Shown here piece after piece: positions 34,708 to 43,761 of a stretch of DNA of 64,000 nucleotides; the stretch's first letter is position 1; every line of letters starts with the position of its first letter. A model generated the notes under the pieces. That model did not search any database, was not told where the DNA came from, and saw only the letters and a list, made by a program, of their open reading frames with translations. The translations under genes and the position numbers were made by a program. Source of the stretch: Streptomyces sp. MUM 2J (GTDB lineage: Bacteria; Actinomycetota; Actinomycetes; Streptomycetales; Streptomycetaceae); NCBI RefSeq assembly GCF_022414535.1, contig NZ_JADWYM010000006.1, positions 1-64,000 on the forward strand, in the 5' to 3' direction.

Positions 34708-35412
34708 GTGGATGAACTCCTGTCAATTAACTCGGATAGCGTCGAACGTTTCCTTCGGCGCTGGTACGGCACAGTGAAGAGTGTGAGTCACTTTCACCTT
34801 GACGTAGGCCCGTATGTGCCTGCTGAACTGGTTGAGTGGCATATGGCGGCAGCGCTCGCCGGGTGCCCTGTGACGTTCCAGGATCGTCCCGTTGCCCCTC
34901 GGGATCTTGCGCCGGACTCTCGCGGCATGCTCGAATTCTGGGTGGAGAATCAGAACGGCTATTTCTGGGCTGTTAACCTCGATGATGACAGACTCCAGGT
35001 CTTCTCCAGGAGGGCGGGAGAAGGCGACTGGGCGAGGTCGGGTGAGTTTCTCAGTGAATTTCTTCTGCATTGCACCGTACGGGAAGCCGTCATCGGAAGC
35101 GCGTCCAAGTTCACCACCTTTGTCGATGCTTCAGAAGCCAGTGAGGCTCTGGAGTCGTTTGAGCCGCTGAAGTTCGGAGCTCTTGACAGCGAAGAGCCTC
35201 AGGTCAAGCTGTGGTGTAGCGAGGATGCGCTGGTTCGCATGGCACCTCCACCGATGGGATATGCGGGCCCCGGTGAGCAGGTGTGGATGCTTACGTTTGC
35301 GGCTCTATCTGATTCAGCTATCGAGCGGTATGCGTCTCGGTTCGGCCTCGAGAGCTTGGCCCGGGCTGAACCTGCTCGTGCGGAGCTTCCGTACGAGCCG
35401 CCGCCGTTCTAG
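34708..35412 (+). CDS. Putative immunity protein for the deaminase toxin
   Basis: 234 residues from GTG 34708, beginning MDELLSINSDSVERFLRRWYG. It is acidic overall, without signal peptide or membrane span, so cytoplasmic. The fold is not recognised: it has two similar-looking halves with aromatic/acidic strands (MLEFWVENQNGYFWAVNLDDDRLQVFSRR; FEPLKFG...QVKLWCSEDAL). The assignment rests on position directly after the toxin tip, on its lower GC and mixed codon use like the toxin tip, and on cytoplasmic character. DddA is likewise followed by its immunity gene. The start has no Shine-Dalgarno. Other possibilities are an unrelated cargo gene. Confidence 0.7.
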   Translation: MDELLSINSDSVERFLRRWYGTVKSVSHFHLDVGPYVPAELVEWHMAAALAGCPVTFQDRPVAPRDLAPDSRGMLEFWVENQNGYFWAVNLDDDRLQVFSRRAGEGDWARSGEFLSEFLLHCTVREAVIGSASKFTTFVDASEASEALESFEPLKFGALDSEEPQVKLWCSEDALVRMAPPPMGYAGPGEQVWMLTFAALSDSAIERYASRFGLESLARAEPARAELPYEPPPF

Positions 35413-35599
35413 ACGCCCTGGGATAGTTCTGGACAGGTGCTGGTGGCGAACGAGAATGACCGGCGGGCGCCGAAGATGCGGACTTGCACATGCCGCCGCA
35501 AGAGAAGGGTGGAGGCCACTGTGGCTGAGTCGAAGAAGCGGCGACAGCACCCTGACGACAGGGCTGACAACTCGGTCCGAAGCCGGTGGACCACCGGCT

Positions 35600-36000
35600 G
35601 TGCCTGCAGGGCATGGGTAAGCAGGGCAGTAAGCACCACTTGATCTGAGGCGGGAAGGGTTCCCAATCAAGGTCATCCCCACCCGCACCAACATCAACGA
35701 CGTCACCCAGACCCAGCCCCTCGTCGACGGCATCGGCCGGTGGTCGGCAAGCCCGGACACCCACGACGCCGGCCCGGTGCCGTGCTCGGCGACGAGCGCT
35801 ACGACACAACCCCCAACCGCTGCGAGCTGCGCAGACGCCGGATCCTGCCGCCGATCTCCCGCAGGGGTGCCCTGAACATCAAGGACCTGGGCATGCTCCG
35901 CTACGTCGTGGAGACGGCGTCCGCACATGCCAGCGCACCTGCCGCCGCCCCTTCGCGATCCGCGGCAGGGGCTTGTCGTCCAGCTCGACCAGCGGGCGGC
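35600..36000 (+). pseudogene. Decayed IS5-family transposase fragment
   Basis: Pieces of an IS5/DDE transposase lie in several frames: GKQGSKHHLI then a stop (from 35613), FPIKVIPTRTNINDVTQTQPLVDGI (35660-35734) and GKPGHPRRRPGAVLGDERYD...LPPISRRGALNIKDLGMLRYVVE (35743-35912), then another shift into RPFAIRGR. At least two frameshifts and a stop break the gene, and the ends with inverted repeats were not found. The surrounding 35413-36275 contains no other recognisable gene. Confidence 0.75.
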
Positions 36001-36275
36001 GCACGTTTGAGCCTCCGAGACCGCAGGGCTGAACAGGCCCTGGCGGTTTAGCTGGAACTGATCGGCCTCCAGCAGGCTTCGCGCGCCAAGCACCATCGCG
36101 ACAGCGGGCCGGATGAGTACTCCGGCCCGCTCCTGCCGCCCGCGCACCGGGCACAGCACTGGGCCTTCGTCGGCTTCAACGCGCCGGTCGTCCCAGATGG
36201 CACGCCGTCAGCCGGTTCTGCCCCCTGCCCGGACGGGTTCCGGGCAGGGGGCTCGGCCGCGCTCAGGCGGAGGGC

Positions 36276-38045
36276 TCAGAGCCGCTCGGGTGTCCTGATG
36301 CCCAGGAGGGCCATGCCCTGGTGGAGGGTCCTGGCGGTGACGTCGCAGAGGAACAGGCGGTTGGCGACCTGTTCCGGGGTGTCGGCGCCGAGGACCGGGC
36401 ACTTGTCGTAGAAGGTCGTGAAGAGGGACGCCAGCTGGTACAGGTACGCCGTCATCTTGTGCGGGGCGTACTCGCCCGCCGCCTCCGCGACCGCGGCCGC
36501 GAAGGCGTCCGCGTGGAGGCCGAGGGCGCGCTCCGCCTCGTGCAGGTCCAGCTCCGGGTGGGCGGCGGGGCGGGCCTCGCCGGCCTTGCGGAGGATGGAC
36601 TGGATGCGGGCGTAGGCGTACTGGAGGTAGACGGAGGTGTCGCCGTTGAGCGAGACCATCTGGTCCAGGTCGAACTTGTAGTCCCGGTTCGCCGACGTCG
36701 ACAGGTCCGCGTACTTCACCGCGCCGATGCCGACCTGGGCGCCGCGCTCGGTGATCTCGTCCTCGGACAGCTGGTGCCTGACGTCCTTCTCGCGGACCAC
36801 CGCCGTCGCGCGGTCGATCGCCTCGTCCAGCAGGTCGACCAGGCGGACCGTCTCGCCCTCACGGGTCTTGAACGGCTTGCCGTCCTTGCCGAGCACCGTG
36901 CCGAAGGCGAGCTGGTAGGCGTGCACGTCCTCGTTGAGCCAGCCGGCCCGGCGGGCGGTCTCGAAGACCATCTTGAAGTGCAGGGACTGGCGGGCGTCGA
37001 CGACGTAGATCAGCGAGGTCGCCTTCCGGTGGAAGACGCGGTCGCGGATCGCGGACAGGTCGGTCGCGGCGTAGCCGTAGCCGCCGTCGGACTTCTGCAC
37101 GATCAGCGGGACCGGGTTGCCGTCCGGGCCCTTGATGTCGTCGAAGAAGACGCACAGGGCGCCCTCGGAGCGGACGGCGACACCCGACTCCTCCAGCAGG
37201 CGGCAGGTCTCGGCGAGCATGTCGTTGTAGCCGGACTCGCCGACGATGTCGGGGTCGCTGATCTCCATGTCGAGCTTCTCGAAGACCGAGTAGAAGTAGA
37301 TCTTCGACTCGTCCACGAACTTCTGCCAGATGGCCAGGGTGTGCGGGTCGCCGGCCTGGAGGTCCACCACCCGGCGGCGGGACCGGGTCTTGAACTCCTC
37401 GTCGGAGTCGAACAGCTTCCGCGCGGACTTGTAGAGGCGGTCCAGGTTGGACATCGCCTCCTCGCCGCTCACCTCGCCGGACTTGTGGTCCAGCTCGTGC
37501 GGGTGCTCGTCCAGGTACTGGATGAGCATGCCGAACTGGGTGCCCCAGTCGCCGATGTGGTGGCGGCGGACCACGTTCTCGCCGGTGAACTCCAGCAGCT
37601 TCACCACGGAGTCGCCGATCACCGCGGACCGCAGGTGGCCGACGTGCATCTCCTTGGCCACGTTCGGCTGGGCGTAGTCGACGACCGTGGTGCCCGGCTG
37701 CCCGGCGTGCGGCACACCGAGGCGTCCGGTGTCGTCCGCGTGGCGCGCGGCCAGGTTCCGGACGATCGCCGCGTCGGTGATCGTGATGTTGAGGAAGCCG
37801 GGGCCGGAGACCTCGACGTCCTTGATCACGTCACCGGTGGCGACCTCGGCCACCACCCGCGTCGCCAGTTCCCTCGGGTTCGCCTTCGCCTTCTTGGCGA
37901 GCGCCATGACCCCGTTGGCCTGGAAGTCGGCCCGGTCGCTTCGTCGCAGCAGCGGGTCCGCGCCGGCGGCCTCCGGCAGGGTGGCCGAGAGGGCGGACGC
38001 GAGGTGCTGCCGGACGGAATCGCTGAGGGACGTGACCGAGGCCAT
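36276..38045 (-). CDS. argS: Arginyl-tRNA synthetase
   Basis: 589 residues from ATG 38045. It ligates arginine to tRNA-Arg. The N-terminal Add-1-like domain precedes [24 protein letters not shown], where HVGH is the class I signature. The centre has [17 protein letters not shown] and [13 protein letters not shown], and the helical anticodon-binding domain ends DKCPVLG...[19 protein letters not shown]. The KMSK-like loop is degenerate (TREGETVRL), as in many ArgRS. It is divergent from lysS with 136 bases between the starts. Normal length. Confidence 0.96.
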   Translation of the reverse strand: MASVTSLSDSVRQHLASALSATLPEAAGADPLLRRSDRADFQANGVMALAKKAKANPRELATRVVAEVATGDVIKDVEVSGPGFLNITITDAAIVRNLAARHADDTGRLGVPHAGQPGTTVVDYAQPNVAKEMHVGHLRSAVIGDSVVKLLEFTGENVVRRHHIGDWGTQFGMLIQYLDEHPHELDHKSGEVSGEEAMSNLDRLYKSARKLFDSDEEFKTRSRRRVVDLQAGDPHTLAIWQKFVDESKIYFYSVFEKLDMEISDPDIVGESGYNDMLAETCRLLEESGVAVRSEGALCVFFDDIKGPDGNPVPLIVQKSDGGYGYAATDLSAIRDRVFHRKATSLIYVVDARQSLHFKMVFETARRAGWLNEDVHAYQLAFGTVLGKDGKPFKTREGETVRLVDLLDEAIDRATAVVREKDVRHQLSEDEITERGAQVGIGAVKYADLSTSANRDYKFDLDQMVSLNGDTSVYLQYAYARIQSILRKAGEARPAAHPELDLHEAERALGLHADAFAAAVAEAAGEYAPHKMTAYLYQLASLFTTFYDKCPVLGADTPEQVANRLFLCDVTARTLHQGMALLGIRTPERL

Positions 38046-38181
38046 AGGTGTGGGTGCCGTTCTCCTCGTGGGGATGGATGGTCCCGGCCAGTATCCCATG
38101 GGGGGTAAAGCCGTTTTCCGGGTCGCATGCCGGTCTGTGACAATGGGGTGTCACCCGTTCAGAAAGAAGGACGTGCCGATC

Positions 38182-39915
38182 GTGGCTCAGAGCACCGAGA
38201 CCACCGACTGGGTCTCCCGTTTCGCGGATGAGGTCATCGAGGAGTCGGAGCGTCGGGCCCCGGGCAAACCGGTCGTCGTCGCGTCCGGGCTCTCTCCCTC
38301 CGGGCCCATCCACCTCGGCAACCTGCGCGAGGTCATGACCCCGCACCTGGTCGCCGACGAGATCCGGCGGCGCGGGTACGAGGTCCGGCACCTGATCTCC
38401 TGGGACGACTACGACCGGTACCGCAAGGTGCCCGCCGGGATCGCCGGCGTCGACGAGTCCTGGGCCGAGCACATCGGCAAGCCGCTGACCTCGGTCCCGG
38501 CGCCGCAGGGCTCGCCCTACGCGAACTGGGCCGAGCACTTCAGGGCCGCGATGGTCGAGTCGCTGGCCGAGCTGGGCGTGGAGTTCGACGGGATCAGCCA
38601 GACCGAGCAGTACACCTCCGGTGTCTACCGCGAGCAGATCCTGCACGCGATGAAGCACCGGCAGGACATCGACGCGGTGCTCGCCCAGTACCGGACCAAG
38701 GCCAAGGGCGGGGCCAAGAAGTCGCAGAAGCCGGTCGACGAGGCCGAGCTGGAGGCGGCCGAGGGGTCGGGCGCGGCGAGCGAGGACGACGGGTCCTCCG
38801 GTTCCGCCGGGTACTTCCCGTACAAGCCGTACTGCGGCAACTGCGGCAAGGACCTCACCACCGTCACCCACTACGACGACGGCAGCACCGAGCTGACGTA
38901 CTCGTGCACCGCGTGCGGCTTCTCGGAGACCGTCCGGCTGGACGAGTTCAACCGGGGCAAGCTGGTGTGGAAGGTCGACTGGCCGATGCGCTGGGCCTAC
39001 GAGGGCGTCGTCTTCGAGCCCAGTGGTGTCGACCACTCCTCTCCCGGGTCCAGCTTCCAGGTCGGCGGGCAGATCGTCGGGATCTTCGGCGGCAAGCAGC
39101 CGATCGGCCCGATGTACGCCTTCGTGGGCATCAGCGGCATGGCGAAGATGTCGTCCTCGCGCGGTGGCGTGCCCACCCCGGCCGACGCCCTGAAGATCAT
39201 GGAGCCGCAGCTCCTGCGGTGGCTGTACGCCCGGCGCCGGCCGAACCAGTCCTTCAAGATCGCCTTCGACCAGGAGATCCAGCGGCTCTACGACGAGTGG
39301 GACCGCCTGGACGCCAAGGTCGCCGACGGTACGGCCCTGCCGGCCGACGTCGCCGCCCACTCCCGCGCGGTCCGCACGGCCGCCGGTGAGCTGCCGCGCA
39401 CGGCCCGCCCGCTGCCGTACCGGACGCTGGCGTCCGTCGCCGACGTGAGCGCCGGCCACGAGGACCAGGCGCTGCGGATCCTGAGCGAGCTGGACCCGGA
39501 GCGGCCGCTGGCCTCCCTCGACGAGGCGCGGCCGCGCTACGACCGGGCCGAGGCCTGGATCAACACGCACGTTCCCGCCGACCAGCGGACCATCGTGCGC
39601 GCGGAGCCCGACGTCGAGCTGCTGAAGTCCCTCGACGAGGCGTCCCGGGAGTCGGTGCGGCTGCTGGTGGACGGGCTCGCCGGGCACTGGTCGCTGGACG
39701 GCCTCACCCACCTCGTGTACGGGGTGCCGAAGGTGCAGGCCGGGTTCCCCGCGGACGCCACGCCCAAGGAGCTGCCGCCGGAGATCAAGACCGCGCAGCG
39801 GACGTTCTTCGCGCTGCTGTACCACCTGCTGGTCGGGCGGGACACCGGGCCGCGGCTGCCCACGCTGCTGCTGGCGGTCGGGCAGGAGCGGGTGCGCAAG
39901 CTGCTCGGGGAGTGA
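38182..39915 (+). CDS. lysS: Class I lysyl-tRNA synthetase
   Basis: 577 residues from GTG 38182 (GAAGG 11 bases upstream); GTG 38173 is three codons earlier and is the alternative. The class I signature is GPIHLGNLREVMTPH and the KMSKS loop is MAKMSSSRGG. An insertion carries a four-cysteine zinc knuckle (CGNCGKDL ... CTACGFSE). The C-terminal helical domain ends LLGE. This archaeal-type LysRS is usual in actinobacteria as a second or the main LysRS. It is divergent from argS and ends in a perfect hairpin. Confidence 0.95.
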   Translation: MAQSTETTDWVSRFADEVIEESERRAPGKPVVVASGLSPSGPIHLGNLREVMTPHLVADEIRRRGYEVRHLISWDDYDRYRKVPAGIAGVDESWAEHIGKPLTSVPAPQGSPYANWAEHFRAAMVESLAELGVEFDGISQTEQYTSGVYREQILHAMKHRQDIDAVLAQYRTKAKGGAKKSQKPVDEAELEAAEGSGAASEDDGSSGSAGYFPYKPYCGNCGKDLTTVTHYDDGSTELTYSCTACGFSETVRLDEFNRGKLVWKVDWPMRWAYEGVVFEPSGVDHSSPGSSFQVGGQIVGIFGGKQPIGPMYAFVGISGMAKMSSSRGGVPTPADALKIMEPQLLRWLYARRRPNQSFKIAFDQEIQRLYDEWDRLDAKVADGTALPADVAAHSRAVRTAAGELPRTARPLPYRTLASVADVSAGHEDQALRILSELDPERPLASLDEARPRYDRAEAWINTHVPADQRTIVRAEPDVELLKSLDEASRESVRLLVDGLAGHWSLDGLTHLVYGVPKVQAGFPADATPKELPPEIKTAQRTFFALLYHLLVGRDTGPRLPTLLLAVGQERVRKLLGE

Positions 39916-39918
39916 ACG

Positions 39919-39946
39919 AAAGGGGCCCTCGGCGAGGGCCCCTTTT
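39919..39946 (+). terminator. Rho-independent terminator of lysS
   Basis: A 12-bp stem (39919-39930 with 39934-39945) with a GGC loop and a TTTT run in its 3' arm, directly after the lysS stop. Confidence 0.85.
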
Positions 39947-40108
39947 CCGTGCCCGGGGCGTGCGTCTCGGGTGCCCGCGGGTGCGCGCCGGCTCTGGCGG
40001 CGGCTTCGTTCCCGTTCCCCGTCCCGCTCCTGCGGAGTCCGGCCCGCCGCTCCGGACCCGCCGCCCGGTCGGCCGGCCGACCGGTCAGCCGGCCGACCGG
40101 GCGGGCCG

Positions 40109-41458
40109 TCAGGCGATGTGGTCCTCTTCCAGTTCCGCGGTGTGGCGGTTCTGGAACCGCATGACCATGCGCTTGGCCTCGTCGGCGGCCAGGTCCCTGC
40201 CGAACTCCGCCTGGACGTTGTCGATCAGCTCGCGCGGCGTCGGGTAGCTGCCGTTGATCGACTGGCGGAAGACCTGGTAGTAGTCCTCCTCCGTCGGCTC
40301 CGGGGCGGGACTGCCGCCGCCGTCGCCCAGCTCGCGGGTGCGGCCGGGCACCACCGGGATCGGGAAGCTGCCGGTCTGCTCCGGGGAGATGTCCGCCTGT
40401 TCCGGGTCCTGCGGGTACTGCTCCTCGTACCACTGCTCGTACTGCTCCTCCGGGGTGTAGGAGGGGTCGGTGTACGACAGGTCGAAAGAGGGGTCGTAGT
40501 TGCCGTGGTACTCGACCTGGCGGGGGGTGTTGAACCACGGGGACTGCTCGTCGTCGGGCTCGGGGGGCAGTTCCTCGAACCCGGCGGGCGGCATGCCCGC
40601 GCCAGGGGCGCCCGGGTTCGGGCGCCGCTCGCCGGCCGGTGCCCCACCGAGGGCCCGGGCGGCCGGGGCGGCTTCCTGGCCGCCCGCGTGCGTCACGGCG
40701 GTGGCCCGGCCGTCCACGGAGGCCGTGCCGAGCGCGTCACGCTGCGGTGCCGGCGGCAGCAGCACCGGCTCGATGCCCGCCGCGGCCAGCCCGGCCCCGG
40801 CCGTCTCCGCCAGCGGAACGCCGTACTTCGCCAGACGCAGCGGCATCAGGGACTCCACCGGCGCCTTGCGCCGCCAGGATCGGCCGAAGCGGGAGCGCAG
40901 GCGGGCCTGGTAGACGAGGCGTTCCTGCTCCAGCTTGATGACCTGGTCGTAGGAGCGCAGCTCCCACAGCTTCATCCGCCGCCACAGCAGGAACGTGGGT
41001 ATCGGGGAGAGCAGCCAGCGCATCAGCCGGACGCCCTCCATGTGCTTGTCGGCGGTGATGTCGGCGATGCGGCCGATGGCGTGCCGGGCGGCCTCGACCG
41101 CCACCACGAACAGCACCGGGATCACGGCGTGCATGCCGACGCCGAGCGGGTCGGGCCAGGCGGCGGCGCCGTTGAACGCGATCGTCGCCGCCGTGAGGAC
41201 CCATGCCGTCTGGCGCAGCAGGGGGAACGGGATCCGGATCCAGGTCAGCAGCAGGTCCAGGGCGAGCAGCACGCAGATGCCCGCGTCGATGCCGATCGGG
41301 AACACGTAACTGAAGTTCCCGAACCCCTTCTTGATGGCGAGCTCGCGGACGGCCGCGTACGACCCGGCGAAGCCGATGCCCGCGATGATGACGGCACCGG
41401 CCACGACCACGCCGATGAGAATCCGGTGCATCCGTGTCAGCTGTATGGGCGCGGCCAC
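40109..41458 (-). CDS. DUF2637 membrane protein
   Basis: 449 residues from GTG 41458 (GGGGAG six bases upstream). The first 150 residues hold four membrane spans (ILIGVVVAGAVIIAGIGFAGS; FPIGIDAGICVLLALDLLLT; AWVLTAATIAFNGAAAW; HAVIPVLFVVAVEAARHAIG), the DUF2637/SpdB-like arrangement known from streptomycete plasmids and chromosomes. The long cytoplasmic C-terminus is Pro/Glu/Tyr-rich and ends with a helical block, GSYPTPRELIDNVQAEFGRDLAADEAKRM, resembling an HTH of the DUF2637/SpdB group. Function unknown; transfer-related and signalling roles have been proposed for the family. Confidence 0.85.
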   Translation of the reverse strand: MAAPIQLTRMHRILIGVVVAGAVIIAGIGFAGSYAAVRELAIKKGFGNFSYVFPIGIDAGICVLLALDLLLTWIRIPFPLLRQTAWVLTAATIAFNGAAAWPDPLGVGMHAVIPVLFVVAVEAARHAIGRIADITADKHMEGVRLMRWLLSPIPTFLLWRRMKLWELRSYDQVIKLEQERLVYQARLRSRFGRSWRRKAPVESLMPLRLAKYGVPLAETAGAGLAAAGIEPVLLPPAPQRDALGTASVDGRATAVTHAGGQEAAPAARALGGAPAGERRPNPGAPGAGMPPAGFEELPPEPDDEQSPWFNTPRQVEYHGNYDPSFDLSYTDPSYTPEEQYEQWYEEQYPQDPEQADISPEQTGSFPIPVVPGRTRELGDGGGSPAPEPTEEDYYQVFRQSINGSYPTPRELIDNVQAEFGRDLAADEAKRMVMRFQNRHTAELEEDHIA

Positions 41459-41678
41459 CCGTACTCCCCTCCCACTGCGTGTGTTGCGCGCAACAGGGTT
41501 GCACATGTGTGCGGTGTACGGGTGCCCGGTCGGCTGCCCCGGGTCCGCTTCGGTGCCGATTCGGTGCCGTTTCGGCGCCGGTCCGGTTCCTGCCGGCCGC
41601 TCCCGGGTCCGCCCGTTGCGCTCTTCGGGTCCTTCAGCCGGGTGTTGGTCCCGGATCCCTCCCCGGTCTCCGGCTCGC

Positions 41679-42581
41679 TCAGTTCTTGTTCGAGGCGGAC
41701 GCGGACGGCTTGGCGGAGGCCGACGTGGAGGCCGACGGGGAGGGCTGGGCGCTCGACGAGGCGGTGTTGGCGGTCGACACCGCGGTGACGGCCTCCTTGG
41801 CCGCCTTCTGCGCGGCCTTCGTCAGGTCGGCGGCGTCCGGCGTCTTGTCGCCGGCCAGGCCGGCGCCGTTGTAGTCGAGGGTGACGACGACGTTCTCGAC
41901 GCGGGTGACGACCGTCTGCTGCTTGAACGCGCCTTCCTTCTTCTTCAGGTCGTAGCTGACCGAGGTGGCCTCGTCGCCGGTGCCGGTGACCGGCGCCGCC
42001 TTGGTGTTCTCGGCGCCCGTCACCGCCTTGGCGTCCTTGACCTGCTTCTCGTAGTAGTCGTGGGCGAGCCGGTCGCCCTCGCCGCGTGTGACGTCGGACT
42101 CGAAGCGCAGCAGGGAGACGTTGAGCCAGCGGAACTGCGAGCCCTTCACCCCGTTGTTGTCGAGGCTGCTCCAGGAGCAGCTGGCGCGGGTGGAGGTGTC
42201 GCCGGAGGTGCCCTCCTTGCCCGACTTCGCCTCCGGGACCAGGTCCTCCAGCGTCTTCTTCGACAGCACCCCGCACACCTTGGGAAGCGTGCGGTACGCC
42301 GCCGCCTGCACCGTCGGGGACGCGCTCGCCGACGACGACCGCGAGGCTCCGGCGGCCTTCGCGCCGTCGCTCTCGCCGCCGGAGCCGGAGCCGGAGCCGG
42401 AGTCGCCGGAGGAGCAGCCGGCGGCGACCAGCATCAAGGGCAGGGCCGCCACGCCGGCGAGGGCGCGCAGCCGACGTGCCCGCTGCTCCTTCCCCCGCTG
42501 CCCGTAGCCGGGTGCGGGGGCCGCCCCCTGATCGTCACGCTGGTCTCGCTGGGCTCGTCGCTGCATGGTTCCTTCACTCAT
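41679..42581 (-). CDS. DUF3558-type lipoprotein
   Basis: 300 residues. The basic N-terminus is followed by hydrophobic LRALAGVAALPLMLVAAGC with lipobox AAGC (Cys56), a Ser/Gly-rich spacer, then a beta-rich domain with paired cysteines (PKVCGVLSKKTLEDLVPEAK, ASCSWSS) and a low-complexity Ser/Ala tail. A related gene lies immediately upstream, so the pair is a duplication. ATG 42581 was chosen; ATG 42566 (MQRRAQ) is possible. Probably a surface lipoprotein of unknown role. Confidence 0.85.
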   Translation of the reverse strand: MSEGTMQRRAQRDQRDDQGAAPAPGYGQRGKEQRARRLRALAGVAALPLMLVAAGCSSGDSGSGSGSGGESDGAKAAGASRSSSASASPTVQAAAYRTLPKVCGVLSKKTLEDLVPEAKSGKEGTSGDTSTRASCSWSSLDNNGVKGSQFRWLNVSLLRFESDVTRGEGDRLAHDYYEKQVKDAKAVTGAENTKAAPVTGTGDEATSVSYDLKKKEGAFKQQTVVTRVENVVVTLDYNGAGLAGDKTPDAADLTKAAQKAAKEAVTAVSTANTASSSAQPSPSASTSASAKPSASASNKN

Positions 42582-42699
42582 GACGCTCGTGGTTCCTGCG
42601 GTCGGACGGGGTCCGAGAGGTCACGGTACGCGGTGGGGGAGCCGTGCTGCCGGGCTTCACGCCCATGACCGGCCCGCGGGCCGCGGGGGTGCGGGGGTG

Positions 42700-43548
42700 T
42701 CAGCCCGAGAGCGCGTCCGCCAGTCGGGCCGCCAGTTTCCGTGCCTTGTCCTGCATTTCCTTGCTGTCCGGCTCTGCGGCGGTGGTCGCCGGCTGCTCCT
42801 CGTACTCGATCGTCACGATGACGTTCGACGTGCGGAACGCCACAGTCACCTTGCGCCGCTTGGCCGTCGAACCGGACGGGGAGAGCTGGTCGTCGAGGAA
42901 GCCCTCGTCGCCGAGGTCGTCGAGGACGCGCGGGCGCAGGTCCTCCGAGGAGGAAGGGGAGGAGGAAGGGGACGACGAGGCGGAGGACGAGCCGGACGCG
43001 GACGCCGGGGGGGAGGCCGAGGGCACCGGGCCCACCGGTGCGCTCGACGTGGCGGACGGAGCGGCGGACGCGTCGGTACCGGACGCCGAACCAGCCGGCT
43101 CCGGCAGGTCGGCCGCCGCCTGCTGCCCGGCGAAGAGCTGTTCCGCCTCGCTGTCGTCGCTGACGGTGTTGTCGTAGCTGACGATCCGTTCGAAGTCGAC
43201 GTACAGGTGGTCCGTGGCGGTCGTGGACTCCACCTTCCAGCGGCAGCCGACCTTGCGGTCGGTGTCGTAGGTCAGGATCGGGGTGCCCCGGTAGGCCTTG
43301 TCCCGCTGCTCCTCGTCGGCGATCTCCGCGATGCCGGGCAGCATCAGGTCCAGAGTGGCCGGGCTGACCACGCCGCACGGTTCGGGCAGGGTGCGGTACT
43401 TGCCGGGCTGGGCCTGGGCGCTCGCCGCGCCCGGTTCGCCCGGATTGGAGTTGTCCGAGCTGCCGCCGTCGCCCGTGCCCCCGGTGCAGCCGGCCAGCAG
43501 CGCCGCGAGGAGCGCGGCCGCGCCGGGTACGTAGGCCTTCCGCTGCAC
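42700..43548 (-). CDS. DUF3558-type lipoprotein (paralogue)
   Basis: 282 residues from GTG 43548, with GAGGAG seven bases upstream. Signal peptide AYVPGAAALLAALLAGC has lipobox LAGC at Cys20. The mature part matches its neighbour: PCGVVSPATLDLMLPG, VGCRWKVES, and C-terminal FRTSNVIVTIEYEEQP aligning with VVTRVENVVVTLDYNG. A Ser/Ala low-complexity stretch lies in the middle. It is followed 118 bases later by the paralogue on the same strand. Confidence 0.87.
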   Translation of the reverse strand: MQRKAYVPGAAALLAALLAGCTGGTGDGGSSDNSNPGEPGAASAQAQPGKYRTLPEPCGVVSPATLDLMLPGIAEIADEEQRDKAYRGTPILTYDTDRKVGCRWKVESTTATDHLYVDFERIVSYDNTVSDDSEAEQLFAGQQAAADLPEPAGSASGTDASAAPSATSSAPVGPVPSASPPASASGSSSASSSPSSSPSSSEDLRPRVLDDLGDEGFLDDQLSPSGSTAKRRKVTVAFRTSNVIVTIEYEEQPATTAAEPDSKEMQDKARKLAARLADALSG

Positions 43549-43761
43549 GGTGAGGCTCCTCTCGACGGCGGGGCTGGGCCCCACGTGCTCGGTCGTTCGG
43601 TGTCCCCGCCGCATATTCGTTTGCCGCTCGGGGGCGCACCCTGACCACAATGTCTATCGCACGCACTGCCGTGGACGCCGGTCCCCTGTCCCATTCGTCG
43701 GCCCTGGCGCCGGTTTTGCGATCTGAGGCTTTCATGTTGATTCGGGGGGAATGAGGAAGAT

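Noticed and set aside
35600..36000. Functional insertion sequence
   Set aside because: Frameshifts and an internal stop break the transposase, and no terminal inverted repeats or target duplication could be identified.
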